Below are positions 35,120-44,641 of a stretch of DNA of 64,000 nucleotides, in pieces. The DNA lies in contig NC_011420.2 in NCBI RefSeq assembly GCF_000016185.1, positions 3,593,501-3,657,500 of the forward strand, written 5' to 3'. This stretch comes from Rhodospirillum centenum SW (GTDB lineage Bacteria > Pseudomonadota > Alphaproteobacteria > Azospirillales > Azospirillaceae). A program made the translations under genes and the position numbers. The number at the start of each line of letters is the position of its first letter. Within the stretch, counting starts at the first letter, position 1. Under the pieces are notes generated by a model, which saw only the letters and a program-made list of their open reading frames with translations, made no database searches and was not told where the DNA came from.

Positions 35120-36528
35120 GCCGCGGTACCCGCATCACCGAGCGGTGCGGCCAGCGTCTCCACATAGCTGCGCCGCCAGTGGGTGATGTCGTTGCCCTTC
35201 AGCACGCTCATCATCGCCTCGAAGCGTTCGCGCCGCTCCTGGAGCGGCATGGTCAGGCCGCGCTGGAGATTCTCCGCCGTGGCCCGGATGTCATAGGGGT
35301 TGACGATCAGGGCGGCGTCAAGCTCCTTCGCCGCGCCCGCGAATCGGGACAGCACCAGCACGCCGGGATCGGCCGGGTCCTGGCAGGCGACGTACTCCTT
35401 CGCCACCAGATTCATGCCGTCGCGCAGGGGCGTCACCAGCCCGATACGGGCATGCCGGAAGAAGCCCGCCAGCGTCCGGCGGTTGAAGCTCTTGTTCAGA
35501 TAGCGGATCGGCACCCAGTCGAACTCGGCGTAGCGGCCGTTGATATGGCCGGCCAGGGCCTCCAGCTCGCGCCGGATGGCCTGGTATTCGGCCACGTCGC
35601 CCCGGGAGGGCGGCGCCACCTGCATGAAGCTGACCTGGCCCCGGTTGCCGGGATAGCTGTCCAGCAGCTCCTGGAACGCCTCGAACCGCTGCGGCAGCCC
35701 CTTGGAATAGTCCAGCCGGTCCACCCCGATGATCAGGGCCCGCTCGACCAGGCTCTCCCGCAGGCGCCGGGTCTGAGCCGACTCCGCCGCCTGCGCGGCA
35801 AGCTGGGCGAGCGGCAGCGTGTCGATGCTGATGGGGAAGGCGCGGGCCAGCAGATCGCGGCCATAGGCCCGGATGCGGCAGCCCCGGCCCGATCCCAGTT
35901 CCTCCACGCTGCCGCCGGCCTCGTACTTCACGTAATGGACGAAGCAGCGCAGGTCGCTCTCTGTCTGGAACCCCACCAGATCGTAGGCGCACAGGCCGCG
36001 CACCAGCGACTCGTGCGCCGGCAGGGCGACCAGGATCTCCGGCGCCGGAAAAGGCGTGTGCAGATAGAACCCCATGCGCTGGCTCAGCCCCATGGCGCGG
36101 AGCTGTTCGGCGAACGGGATCAGGTGGTAGTCGTGGACCCAGACCATGTCGTCGGGGCGGAGCAGGGCGGCCAGCTTGCCGGCGAACAGGCTGTTCACCC
36201 GCTGATAGCCGGCATAGGTGCGCCCGCTGAAGCTGGCCAGATCCAGCCGGTAATGGAACAGGGGCCACAGGGTCGAGTTGGCGAATCCGTTGTAGTACTC
36301 GTCCAGGTCACGCTGGGTCAGGCCCAGGGTGGCGTAGGTGATGCGGCCTGATTCGGTGATGCGCGGGGGGCCGTCGGTCCCGTCCACGATATCGCCGCTC
36401 CAGCCGAACCAGATGCCGCCGCCCCGGCTCTTCAGGGCTTCCTGGACGGCCACCGCCAGGCCCCCGGCCTGGCTCTTGCTTTCATCCACCGGGGCGACGC
36501 GGTTCGAAACGACCACCAGTCGGCTCAC
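35116..36528 (-). CDS. otsA: Trehalose-6-phosphate synthase (GT20)
   Basis: A 470-residue glycosyltransferase joining UDP-glucose and glucose-6-phosphate. [10 protein letters not shown] at the start, [59 protein letters not shown] and [16 protein letters not shown] are the family motifs. GTG 36528 has GGAGGAACC before it; the longer open frame to 36831 adds unrelated residues. No otsB phosphatase gene is present. Confidence 0.95.
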   Translation of the reverse strand: MSRLVVVSNRVAPVDESKSQAGGLAVAVQEALKSRGGGIWFGWSGDIVDGTDGPPRITESGRITYATLGLTQRDLDEYYNGFANSTLWPLFHYRLDLASFSGRTYAGYQRVNSLFAGKLAALLRPDDMVWVHDYHLIPFAEQLRAMGLSQRMGFYLHTPFPAPEILVALPAHESLVRGLCAYDLVGFQTESDLRCFVHYVKYEAGGSVEELGSGRGCRIRAYGRDLLARAFPISIDTLPLAQLAAQAAESAQTRRLRESLVERALIIGVDRLDYSKGLPQRFEAFQELLDSYPGNRGQVSFMQVAPPSRGDVAEYQAIRRELEALAGHINGRYAEFDWVPIRYLNKSFNRRTLAGFFRHARIGLVTPLRDGMNLVAKEYVACQDPADPGVLVLSRFAGAAKELDAALIVNPYDIRATAENLQRGLTMPLQERRERFEAMMSVLKGNDITHWRRSYVETLAAPLGDAGTAA

Positions 36529-36850
36529 GGGTTCGGTTCCTCCGGATTCTTCGGGACGGGTCGGGGACAGGACGGGCCCGCAGGCCCGCGGCACCTCGCC
36601 GCAGACAGGTGCCCGGAAGACGGGCACGCCGAATAATCCGACCGCAGCAGCACGGCCGAAGTAACGGCACGATAACGGGCAGGGGAGCGCGACATCACCC
36701 GGACTGACGGCGTATGTCCTTGGCCCTAGGGGTGTTCCGGGTCGGTTTCCGCAGTGCAGCGAGGCGGTTGCGTCGGACGGGAACATTTCGTCGGCCCAAC
36801 GATGTCGGCAAGGGCGTACCCCGCGCGACACTTGGTCCGGAAATTAGGCC

Positions 36851-36879
36851 TTGCGGACTTCGGCCCTGGCGAGCATATT
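36851..36879 (+). promoter_or_regulatory. Predicted promoter of the candidate sRNA
   Basis: TTGCGG (36851-36856), 17-base spacer, CATATT (36874-36879), giving a start near 36886. Confidence 0.5.
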
Positions 36880-36885
36880 GTGCAG

Positions 36886-36983
36886 TGCGACATTGATCGC
36901 GTCTTTGACCCGATCGTGTCGTAACGCACTTCTTGGGCGTTTCCTCCCTAAACTCAGGCCGTGCCCTCTGGCACGGCCTTTTT
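36886..36983 (+). ncRNA. Candidate trans-acting sRNA with anti-Shine-Dalgarno motif
   Basis: The 488-base gap 36529-37016 has no gene but holds a ~98-nt transcription unit: promoter, a 5' stem-loop (CGACA and GATCG, about 36888-36899, with CGATC and TGTCG, about 36911-36921), a single-stranded GTTTCCTCCCTAAA (36939-36952) able to pair with ribosome-binding sites, and a perfect terminator hairpin. The order and the CCTCCC stretch recall the alphaproteobacterial alpha-r8/MmgR (Rfam suhB) group from memory; the family assignment is tentative. Confidence 0.6.
36957..36983 (+). terminator. Rho-independent terminator of the candidate sRNA
   Basis: GGCCGTGCC (36957-36965) pairs perfectly with GGCACGGCC (36970-36978) across CTCT, followed by five T residues. 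No plus-strand protein gene lies upstream, so it should end an RNA gene. Confidence 0.9.
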
Positions 36984-37016
36984 CTTTGGCCGTGTCCCCC
37001 GCGGGACTCACCGCCC

Positions 37017-37559
37017 TCACGGCGGGCTCCTGTCGCCCTCGCCCAGGGGACGGTGCAGCATCAGCCAGTCCAGCCAGCGCCCATGCTTGAAACCGGCGCC
37101 GGGCAGCAGCCCGACCTCGGCGAAGCCCAGCGAGCGGTGCAGGCGGACCGACGCGGCGTTTCCCGCATCCCCGATCACCGCCACCATGCGGCGGTAGCCC
37201 AGTGCCGTGCAGCGCCCGATCAGGGCTTCCAGCAGCAGCCGGCCCAGCCCGCGGCCTTGGGCTCCGGCGGCGACGTAGACGGAGTCCTCCACCGTGTAGC
37301 GGTAGGCCGGGCGCTGCCGGAACGGGCTGGCATAGGCGTATCCCAGCACCTGCCCCGCCATATCGGCCACCAGGAAGGGCAGTCCGCAGGCCTCCACCGC
37401 GGCCAGGCGGCGGGCCATCTCGGCCGCGTCGGGCGGCTCAAGCTCGTAGCTGGCGCAGGCGTGCAGCACCTCGGGCGCGTAGATGGCGGCCAGGGCGGCG
37501 GCATCGGCCGCCGTGGCGGGGCGCACCCGCACGCCGGCGACGCCCGGGACAGGGCTCAC
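37017..37559 (-). CDS. GNAT acetyltransferase (phosphinothricin/methionine sulfoximine type)
   Basis: A 180-residue acetyltransferase. VRVRPATAADAAALAAIYA, ASYELEPPDAAEMARR, YRYTVEDSVYVAAGAQGRGLGRLL and GNAASVRLHRSLGFAEVG followed by a GRWLDWLMLHRPL end match the Pat group, which acetylates phosphinothricin-like or amino-acid substrates. The natural substrate is unknown. It starts with GTG overlapping the stop of the upstream amidohydrolase gene. Confidence 0.88.
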   Translation of the reverse strand: MSPVPGVAGVRVRPATAADAAALAAIYAPEVLHACASYELEPPDAAEMARRLAAVEACGLPFLVADMAGQVLGYAYASPFRQRPAYRYTVEDSVYVAAGAQGRGLGRLLLEALIGRCTALGYRRMVAVIGDAGNAASVRLHRSLGFAEVGLLPGAGFKHGRWLDWLMLHRPLGEGDRSPP

Positions 37560-38542
37560 CGGCGCCCCCTGTGCAGCCGCTCCGCCGGGACATGCGCCAG
37601 GGCGGCGGTCAGCCGGCGCATGTGCTGGGCCAGGGTCGCCAGATAGGGGCGACGGCGCAGCCTGTGTTCGTCCATGTAGAGCGATCGGTTCAGCTCGATC
37701 TGGAGGGCATGGACGCCCCGTTCCGGGTGGCCGTAATGCCGGGTCGTGTAGCCGCCGGCATAGGGCGCGTTGCGGCCGACCAGATAGCCCAGCATGGTCA
37801 GGGTCGATTCGGCCTGCGCCGTCAGGGCGGGGGCGCAGGCGCTGCCGTGGCAGTCGCCCAGGATCATGTCCAGCCGGCCCCCGGCGGCGGCCTCGGGCGG
37901 CAGGTCGATGGACGGCATGGAATGGCAGTCCAGCAGGATGCAGTAGCCGAACCGCTCCCGCGTCTCCGCCACCAGGGACTGGAGGGCGGCGTGGTAGGGC
38001 CGGTAGCAGCGCTCCACCCGCTCCAGCGCCTCGCCGAAGCGCAGCTTGCGCCGGTAGATCTCCTCACCGGTGGCGACGATCCGGGCGATGGTGCCCAGCC
38101 CGGCGGCGACGCGGGCGCTGCGGCTGTTGACGTAGGGCGGCACCGGCCCCTCGAACATGCCGGGGTCCAGTTCGTAGGGCTCCCGGTTGGGATCGACATA
38201 GGCACGCGGGAATTCCGCCGCCAGCAGGGGTGTGCCCAGCTCCGCCGCCTCGGCGAAGATCTCGTCCACGAAGCAGTCCTCGGACCGGCGCAGGGTATGC
38301 GCGTCCAGCCGCGCCTCGGCCAGGAAGCTCTCCGGATAGACACGCCCGCTGTGGGGGGAGGCCAGCACCAGCGGCAGAACCTGCTGCGCCGGCCGCCACA
38401 GCCGGTAGACGCCGGGCACCGCCTCCATCCGCCCGGGGTCCGCCCGGCCCGCCTCCGCTCCGCCCCGCTCCGCCCGCGGGGCGCGGGTCGAGGCGGCGCA
38501 GGGGTCCGGGTCGGGCTCGGGGCGGGGGAGCGTGCTGTCCAT
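37556..38542 (-). CDS. N-formylglutamate amidohydrolase family protein
   Basis: A 328-residue zinc amidohydrolase-like protein. LVLASPHSGRVYPESFL opens the fold; RSEDCFVDEIF, FPRAYVDPNREPYELDP, CILLDCHSMPSID and GGYTTRHYGHPERGVHALQIELNR are FGase family motifs. The family releases glutamate from N-formylglutamate at the end of one histidine breakdown route, but no hut genes are nearby. ATG 38542 is chosen; ATG 38578 is possible. Forms an operon with the following GNAT gene. Confidence 0.85.
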   Translation of the reverse strand: MDSTLPRPEPDPDPCAASTRAPRAERGGAEAGRADPGRMEAVPGVYRLWRPAQQVLPLVLASPHSGRVYPESFLAEARLDAHTLRRSEDCFVDEIFAEAAELGTPLLAAEFPRAYVDPNREPYELDPGMFEGPVPPYVNSRSARVAAGLGTIARIVATGEEIYRRKLRFGEALERVERCYRPYHAALQSLVAETRERFGYCILLDCHSMPSIDLPPEAAAGGRLDMILGDCHGSACAPALTAQAESTLTMLGYLVGRNAPYAGGYTTRHYGHPERGVHALQIELNRSLYMDEHRLRRRPYLATLAQHMRRLTAALAHVPAERLHRGRR

Positions 38543-38614
38543 GATTCCAGATGTAACGGAGTTACCGGTTCCTGTCATCGCGCCGCCGTGCAGCGTGCCG
38601 CCGCACCTGACCTT

Positions 38615-38640
38615 CCGCACCGGCCCTTCCGGTGCGGTTT
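38615..38640 (+). other. Terminator-like hairpin with no upstream plus-strand gene
   Basis: CCGCACCGG (38615-38623) pairs with CCGGTGCGG (38629-38637) followed by TTT only. It lies in the divergent gap between the amidohydrolase gene and tRNA-Val. Its role is unclear. Confidence 0.35.
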
Positions 38641-38705
38641 CCGCGGCGCGACCGGCACCGTCCGGGGCGCTCCGGAAAAAAGTGCGCGTCCCCGCAACGG
38701 AAGTG

Positions 38706-38734
38706 TTGCCAAGCCCCGCCGGCGATGCTAAACC
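38706..38734 (+). promoter_or_regulatory. Promoter of tRNA-Val
   Basis: TTGCCA (38706-38711), 17-base spacer, TAAACC (38729-38734), about 48 bases before the mature tRNA. Confidence 0.5.
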
Positions 38735-38781
38735 CCCGCTCCACGCCGCGGGGGTTTCCCCGAGGCGGACCCGCAAGGGAT

Positions 38782-38856
<75 letters not shown>

Positions 38857-39117
38857 TCCCTTCCTCGATCCAGATATCCGGGTGCATGACCAGGGCGTAT
38901 GGCTCCGCCCCCTGCAGGGGACGGACAGCCCGTGCCAAGGGCACCCGCTCTGTGCCATTCCGACCGCGCTGTGCTCTGTCCATCTCCCCGGCCGCGGCCC
39001 ATGGCTGCGCCATGATCTTGGCGCTTGCGTTTATAGCGTTCAGGTCCACATGCTCGTGCCATGACAGTGCCCGGCCGGCACCGGCGGGCGGAACGACCGG
39101 GGCCGGGGGAGGGACGC

Positions 39118-39600
39118 ATGGACGCGGCAGCAGAACAGATTCGCCGGCTTGAGCCCATCGCACCGCAGGAGGACGAGCGGAGCGAGGTCCGTAGGCTGTC
39201 GGCCCTGCTGGACGACGCCCTGAAGGGCGTGGAGGCCGGCACGGGCCGCTGCCGGCTCGTCGGTCCGCTCGGGGAGACTGTCGATCTGCCTCCCTCGGTC
39301 TTCTATGTTCTGGAGCGGGTGGCGGAAGTCATGGCCCATGGGGATGCCATCACCATCGTACCCGTCGGCCAGGACCTTACCACCCAGCAGGCTGCCAATA
39401 TCCTCAACATTTCCCGCCAGCATCTGGTGACGCTGCTGGATGGTGGGCGGATTCCGTATCGGAAGGTGGGCAGCCATCGGCGTCTGGACATCCAGGATGT
39501 GCTGGCATTCCGGCAGGAACGGGCCCGGCAGCGCCGACAGGCCCTGGACTCCCTGGCGGCCTTGAGCGAAGAGGGAGAAGGGTATCCCGAACTCGACTAG
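39118..39600 (+). CDS. HTH (excisionase/MerR-like) DNA-binding protein, probable antitoxin
   Basis: A 160-residue protein with a winged-helix motif of the excisionase family: LTTQQAANILNISRQHLVTL then LDGGRIPYRKVGSHRRLDIQDVLAF about residues 83-127. The N-terminal part is acidic and helical. It is followed 20 bases later by a PIN-domain gene; HTH-PIN pairs of this form are recognised as type II toxin-antitoxin modules, the HTH partner being antitoxin and autorepressor. ATG 39118 has GGGGGAGGG upstream. Confidence 0.78.
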   Translation: MDAAAEQIRRLEPIAPQEDERSEVRRLSALLDDALKGVEAGTGRCRLVGPLGETVDLPPSVFYVLERVAEVMAHGDAITIVPVGQDLTTQQAANILNISRQHLVTLLDGGRIPYRKVGSHRRLDIQDVLAFRQERARQRRQALDSLAALSEEGEGYPELD

Positions 39601-39620
39601 GGTACGAACTCAACCGGGGG

Positions 39621-40205
39621 GTGTTCTTGATTCCAGCACCGTTCCGGGTCGTGCTTGATGCGAACGTCCTGTTCCCCTTCACGGTACGGGATACGTTGCT
39701 CCGGGCGGCCGAGCAGGATCTGTACCTGCCCGGATGGACCGACGGAATCCTGGAGGAGATGCGCCGCAACCTCGTCGCCCGGGGCCACACGAGGGAGGAC
39801 CAGTCGCACCGTCTTGTCGCGACGATCGCGGCCGCTTTCCCGGAAGCACGGATCACCGGCCATGACTGCCTGATCCCCTGCATGCCGAACGAACCGGAGG
39901 ATCGACATGTAGCTGCTGCGGCTGTCAGGTCCGCGGCCCAGCTTATCGTAACCGGCAACCTCCGGCATTTCCGTAGCCTTCCCGACGGGATCGAAGCCAG
40001 GACCGCGGAGGATTTTCTCTGCGATCTCCACGACCTCGCACCCGACCGGATGGCGCAGGTGATTGCCGATCAGGCGGCGGCTCTGACCCGGCCGCCGCGC
40101 ACGGTGGATGACATCCTGCGGGCCTTCGACAGGCTGACGCCCCGCTTCGCCCGCCTTGTGCGGGCCACGCGGGCCACGCAAGCGGGCGGGTTGGCCAGCG
40201 GGTGA
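39621..40205 (+). CDS. PIN-domain protein, probable RNase toxin
   Basis: A 194-residue PIN nuclease starting at GTG with GGGGG just before it. VVLDANVLFPFTVRDTLL gives the first catalytic Asp, GWTDGILEEMRRNL the conserved Glu, and EPEDRHVAAAAV with LIVTGNLRHF the later acidic residues. The C-terminal ~60 residues form a helical tail (TRPPRTVDDILRAFDRL) common in the excisionase-linked PIN group. Forms a two-gene unit with the HTH gene; convergent with an acyl-CoA ligase gene. Confidence 0.8.
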   Translation: MFLIPAPFRVVLDANVLFPFTVRDTLLRAAEQDLYLPGWTDGILEEMRRNLVARGHTREDQSHRLVATIAAAFPEARITGHDCLIPCMPNEPEDRHVAAAAVRSAAQLIVTGNLRHFRSLPDGIEARTAEDFLCDLHDLAPDRMAQVIADQAAALTRPPRTVDDILRAFDRLTPRFARLVRATRATQAGGLASG

Positions 40206-40226
40206 GCGGAGCCCGCGTCCCGTGCC

Positions 40227-42074
40227 TCACCCCGGCTCCACCCGCACCGCCAGCGGCAGGCGGCCCAGGGCGCGGCGGGCGGTTTCCTCGGTCTCCGCGC
40301 CGCCGGGGACGCGGACGACGACGACCATGCCGCGCTCCGGCTCCGTCACCGCCACCACCTCCGCCGCCACGCCGGGCAGGGCCAGCGCCAGCTCGTCGCG
40401 GCAGGCGCGCTCGGCCGCGATCTGGCGCAGCTTCGGCTTGAAGATCTTGCCCACCGGGGTCAGCGGCATCTCCGGCAGCACCACCACCTCGCGCGGCTTG
40501 GCCGGCGGCTCGTCCACCCTCTCCTGGAGGAAGCGGGCCAGCGCCTCGGCGTCCAGCGGCCCGGCGGAGGTGACGAACAGCATCGGCACCTCCCCGGCAT
40601 AGGCGTCCGGGCGGCCCACGGCGGCGGCCAGGGCGACGCCGGGGAAACCGGCGGCCGGGTCCTCCAGCATGCGCGGGTCGATGTTGTGGCCGCCCCGGAT
40701 GATGACATCCTTCAGCCGCCCGGCGATGTGGACGCAGCCCGCGGCATCGATGCGGGCGAGGTCACCCGTGCGCAGCCACTCGTTTCCCGCCTCGTCGCGG
40801 TAGAAGGCGCCGGCGGTATCGCGCGGATCGACATAGCCGGCGAAGACGCTGGGGCCGCGCACCAGCAGCTCGCCCAGCGGGCCGGGCCGGTCGCGGTGCA
40901 GCACCCCGTCGGCCAGCACGGCCAGTTCCGCCAGCGCCGCGCGCGGCCCCACGGCGGTGCTGTCCGGCGTGCGGTAGTGCGGCCACTGCGCCACCGCTCC
41001 CGACAGTTCGGTCATGCCGTAGACCTGCCGCACGGCCCCGCCCCAGATCGCGTTGAAGCGCCGCTCCACCTCCGGCGGCAGGGTGGCGGCGCCGACCCCG
41101 ACCAGCCGCAGGCTTGAGATGTCCAGCCCCTCGCGCGGCACGGCGCAGAGGGCCCCCAGCACCGTCGGCACCACGCCCAGCACGGTCAGCCGGTGCCGGT
41201 CCACCAGTCGCCAGACGGCCTGCACCATCTTCGGGTCGCGGTAGCCCGCGGCGGTGGCGATGTAGAGCGTGGCGCCGGCGGCGAAGGTGGGGATGCTGCC
41301 GGTGAAGGCACCGCCGACATGGAACAGCGGCAGCCCCAGCAGCAGCCGGTCCTCCGCCCGCGTCCCCGTGGACAGCATGGACGCCACCGACGCCGCCACC
41401 ATGGAGCGGTTGGTCAGCTTCGCCACCTTCGGCCGGCCGGTGGTGCCGCCGGTGGGGTAGAGTGCCGCCACCCGCTCCGCCTGGGCCGGGTCGCGGCCCG
41501 CGGCCAGGGTGGCGCGCCAGTCGGGATCGGGCTCCAGCCCCTCCTCCCCGAAGGCGACGCTGCCGTCCACCGGCAGGGTGACGATGCGCTCCAGCGTCGG
41601 CACCTCGCGCTCCAGCCCCGCCACCTTCTCGTACAGCCCGCCGGGCAGGCCGGGCGGCGGCACCAGCAGCAGGCGGGCGCCGACGGCGTTCAACTGGGCG
41701 GCGATGGCCTCGCGGGTGAACAGCAGGTTCAGCGGCTGGGCGCGGCAGGCTTCCACCGCCGCCCACAGGGCGACCTGGGTGGCGGGCACGCCCGGCGCCA
41801 GCACCGACACCGTGTCGTCCTGCGTCAATCCCTGCGCCCGGTACCAGCGGATCGCGGCGGCCAGCAGGCCCATGAAGCGGCCGTAGCCGATGCTCGGCGG
41901 ATCGGGGTCGTCCGGCACCCGCAGATAGACCAGCGCCGTCCCGTCCGGGTTCGCCTCCGCCCCGGCGGCGATCAGGTCGATCAGCCGCGGATGCCGGTCG
42001 ATCAGTTCCGCCGCCTGCCGGTCGATCTCCGCCTCCTGGGCGTGGATGCGCTCGCGGCCGTCCTCGATGTCCAT
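40227..42074 (-). CDS. Acyl-CoA synthetase (AMP-dependent ligase)
   Basis: A 615-residue adenylate-forming enzyme that activates a carboxylic acid to its CoA ester. ATP loop LYPTGGTTGRPKVAKLT, then GLPLFHVGGAFTG, QVYGMTELSG, WLRTGDLARID and the C-terminal Lys in PLTPVGKIFKPKLR are intact. Probably fatty or cyclic acid substrate; specificity is not readable. ATG 42074 has AGGGAGGAAC upstream. Follows the enoyl-CoA hydratase gene by 47 bases, likely same operon. Confidence 0.9.
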   Translation of the reverse strand: MDIEDGRERIHAQEAEIDRQAAELIDRHPRLIDLIAAGAEANPDGTALVYLRVPDDPDPPSIGYGRFMGLLAAAIRWYRAQGLTQDDTVSVLAPGVPATQVALWAAVEACRAQPLNLLFTREAIAAQLNAVGARLLLVPPPGLPGGLYEKVAGLEREVPTLERIVTLPVDGSVAFGEEGLEPDPDWRATLAAGRDPAQAERVAALYPTGGTTGRPKVAKLTNRSMVAASVASMLSTGTRAEDRLLLGLPLFHVGGAFTGSIPTFAAGATLYIATAAGYRDPKMVQAVWRLVDRHRLTVLGVVPTVLGALCAVPREGLDISSLRLVGVGAATLPPEVERRFNAIWGGAVRQVYGMTELSGAVAQWPHYRTPDSTAVGPRAALAELAVLADGVLHRDRPGPLGELLVRGPSVFAGYVDPRDTAGAFYRDEAGNEWLRTGDLARIDAAGCVHIAGRLKDVIIRGGHNIDPRMLEDPAAGFPGVALAAAVGRPDAYAGEVPMLFVTSAGPLDAEALARFLQERVDEPPAKPREVVVLPEMPLTPVGKIFKPKLRQIAAERACRDELALALPGVAAEVVAVTEPERGMVVVVRVPGGAETEETARRALGRLPLAVRVEPG

Positions 42075-42121
42075 GCCGTTCCTCCCTGGTGTGTCCGTGT
42101 CCGTCGGGGACTTCGCCCGTG

Positions 42122-42940
42122 TCAGCGGCCGGGAAAGGCCGGGGGGCGCTTTTCCAGGAAGTGGGCGACGCCTTCGCGGAAATCCTCCGAACCCAGGCTC
42201 GCCAGCATCTCCTCGTCGGCCAGGACGGACGCCTCGGCCAGCCCGTGCAGCAGGCCGGCATAGACCTGCCGCTTGATCACCGCCAGCGAGCGGGGGGAGA
42301 CGCCGTGCGCCAGATCGGCGGCATAGGCCCGCACGGCCTCCGCGAAGCCTTCGTCCGGCAGCAGCCGGGCCAGCCCCAGGGCGGCCGCCTCCTCCGCCGT
42401 CAGGGTGCGGGCGGTGTAGAGCAGGTCCAGCGCGTTCATCGGCCCGACCAGCCGCGGCAGCATCCAGGCCGAGCCGTATTCCGCGATCAGGCCGCGGCGG
42501 GAGAAGGCGGTGGTCACCTTGGCGCCCGCGGCGACGAAGCGGATGTCGCAGAAGAGCGCGAAGCACAGCCCGATGCCGGCCACCGGCCCGTTGATGGCGG
42601 CGATCACCGGCTTGGGCGTCTTCAGCGGATAGGTCAGGGGCTGGTCGAAGTCCCGGCCCGGCGTCGGATCGTGCGCCAGGTCGGGGAAGACCTCGCGGCC
42701 CGGCGCCGTGCCCGACGCCAGCATGCCGCCCATGGCCACCATGTCCGCCCCGGCGCAGAAGCCGCGGCCGGCACCCGTGACGACGATCACCCGCACCCGG
42801 TCGTCCGCACCGGCCTCGGCGAAGGCGGCCTTCAGGTCCTGCGCCATGGCCGGGGTCCAGGCGTTCAGCCGGTCCGGCCGGTTCAGGGTGATCGTCGCCA
42901 CCCGGTCGGCGACGTCGTACAGGATGTCGGTGAAGGCCAT
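42122..42940 (-). CDS. Enoyl-CoA hydratase/isomerase family protein
   Basis: A 272-residue crotonase-fold protein. ITLNRPDRLNAWTPAM, VTGAGRGFCAGADM (oxyanion hole) and AINGPVAGIGLCFALFCDIR mark the acyl-CoA site; the second glutamate region is FSRRGLIAEYGSAWMLPR, where the Glu favours hydratase activity. Between the MFS transporter and the acyl-CoA ligase on the same strand, so likely part of one catabolic unit. Confidence 0.9.
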   Translation of the reverse strand: MAFTDILYDVADRVATITLNRPDRLNAWTPAMAQDLKAAFAEAGADDRVRVIVVTGAGRGFCAGADMVAMGGMLASGTAPGREVFPDLAHDPTPGRDFDQPLTYPLKTPKPVIAAINGPVAGIGLCFALFCDIRFVAAGAKVTTAFSRRGLIAEYGSAWMLPRLVGPMNALDLLYTARTLTAEEAAALGLARLLPDEGFAEAVRAYAADLAHGVSPRSLAVIKRQVYAGLLHGLAEASVLADEEMLASLGSEDFREGVAHFLEKRPPAFPGR

Positions 42941-43126
42941 GCGCGTATCCTCCCAGGGCTCCCGCGGCCGTCTGCCGTCGGGGCCGTTCGTTGTTGCCTG
43001 GGATGATTACCCGGCACCCCCGGGGGGCGCGACCGGGTTCGCGCCGGGATGCGCGGGCCGTCCGCGCTGCGGTGGGCGGCCTCCGCCTGCCGGGCCGGGG
43101 GCGGGAAGCGAGAAGGGGGGGCGGGA

Positions 43127-44512
43127 TCAGCCGTGCCAGTCGCGCGCCAGCCGGCGCGAGGCCAGCAGCATCAGCAGCGCCGCCAGCAGGTAGAAGCCCA
43201 GGCCGTAGAGGATGGACCAGCGCAGGCTGTCGTCGCCGTAGACCGCCGCCAGCCGGTCGGACATCCAGCCCAGGAACCAGATGCCGAAGCCGATGCCGAT
43301 CAGGTTGTTCACGAACAGGAAGACGGCCGAAGCCGTGGTCCGCATGGCCGGCGGCACCAGATGCTGCACGGCCGACAGCACCGGCCCCAGCCAGATCAGG
43401 GCCAGGGCCTGCGGGATCAGGAACAGCACGAAGGAGACCGTCAGCGACGGCGACAGCAGCCCCGCCGCATAGAAGGGGGCCGCCAGCAGGAAGGACGCGG
43501 CCGGCACGGCGGCATAGGCGCCGCGGTTCGCCGCCCCCAGCCGGTCGCCCAGCCAGCCGCCCAGCCAGACCCCGACAATGCCGCCGAAGAAGACGATGGC
43601 GGCGAAGAACAGCGAGCGGTCCACCAGACCCAGCCCGTAGGTCCGGCTCAGCAGCGAGCCCAGCCAGAACAGCATGCCGTAGCCGATGATCGAACTGCAC
43701 GAGGCGCCGAAGGCCAGGAACCAGAAGCTGGACTTGCCCGCCAGCACGCGCGCGACCTCGCGCAGGGGCGGGGCCTCCGGCCGGGCCGCGGGCGGGTCGA
43801 AGCGGCCGCGCACCGGCTCGCGCACCGTCAGCTTCAGGAGCGGCGCCAGCAGCAGCCCCACGGCCCCGACGATGACGAAGGCCGCCCGCCAGTCGATGTA
43901 GGCGGCCACCAGCCCGCCGAACAGCAGGCCGGCGGCCGAGCCCACCGGGATGCCGAAGGAGAAGACCGCCAGCGCCCGTGCCCGCTCCCCCGGCGGGAAG
44001 TAGTCCGCGATCAGGGAGTAGGAGGGGGCGACGCCGCCGGCCTCGCCCACGCCCACGCCCAGCCGGCAGAGGAACAGGGTGAGGAAGGAGTTGGCGGCCC
44101 CGCACAGCATGGTGAAGCCGCTCCAGACCGAGAGCGCGATCGTGATGATCCAGGTGCGGCTGCTGCGGTCGGCCAGCACGGCGATGGGGATGCCCAGCGC
44201 CGTGTAGAACAGGGCGAAGGCCCAGCCGCCCATCCAGCCCAGCTCGCTGTCCGTCAGCCCCAGCTCGTGCTTGATGGGCTCGGCCAGGATGCTGATGATC
44301 TGACGGTCGATGAAATTGAAGATGTAGACCAGGAACAGGACGAACAGCACGTAGTAACGGTAGCGCCGCTCCGGGTGCGCCGGATCGTCCGCCCCGGACT
44401 GCACCTGGGCCTGCACCCGGGCCTGCACCCGGGACTGCACCTGGGCCTGCGCCCCGGCCTCTGCCGCGGCCTTCGTCGTCCTCGTCTCGCCGCCTGCCGC
44501 CATCTCGGCCAT
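43127..44512 (-). CDS. MFS transporter (spinster-like)
   Basis: A 461-residue permease with about twelve membrane helices. The first helix region YVLFVLFLVYIFNFIDRQII and the loop LADRSSRTWIITIAL are typical of the spinster/MFS_1 group; GVGVGEAGGVAPSYSLIADYFP marks helix 5. The first ~55 residues are cytoplasmic and contain an unusual run of VQxxVQ repeats. In this setting it probably imports an organic acid or related substrate. ATG 44512 is chosen; ATG 44503 is possible. Confidence 0.88.
   Translation of the reverse strand: MAEMAAGGETRTTKAAAEAGAQAQVQSRVQARVQAQVQSGADDPAHPERRYRYYVLFVLFLVYIFNFIDRQIISILAEPIKHELGLTDSELGWMGGWAFALFYTALGIPIAVLADRSSRTWIITIALSVWSGFTMLCGAANSFLTLFLCRLGVGVGEAGGVAPSYSLIADYFPPGERARALAVFSFGIPVGSAAGLLFGGLVAAYIDWRAAFVIVGAVGLLLAPLLKLTVREPVRGRFDPPAARPEAPPLREVARVLAGKSSFWFLAFGASCSSIIGYGMLFWLGSLLSRTYGLGLVDRSLFFAAIVFFGGIVGVWLGGWLGDRLGAANRGAYAAVPAASFLLAAPFYAAGLLSPSLTVSFVLFLIPQALALIWLGPVLSAVQHLVPPAMRTTASAVFLFVNNLIGIGFGIWFLGWMSDRLAAVYGDDSLRWSILYGLGFYLLAALLMLLASRRLARDWHG
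44398..44449. repeat. Short tandem repeats in the MFS gene 5' coding region
   Basis: About four copies of a 12-base unit like GCCTGCACCCGG encode VQA/VQS repeats in the cytoplasmic N-terminus of the transporter. Likely a slippage-prone linker. Confidence 0.75.
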
Positions 44513-44641
44513 GCGCCTGTCCTGCCTTGTGCAACGGGAATGGGGGAAAGGGGGTGGCCCTGACGGGTCGTAGCGCAGGGCTCCCCCCCGGGGCAAGGCG
44601 GCGGCAGCCGGGCCGGACCCGGTTGCCGCCGGGGATCAGCC

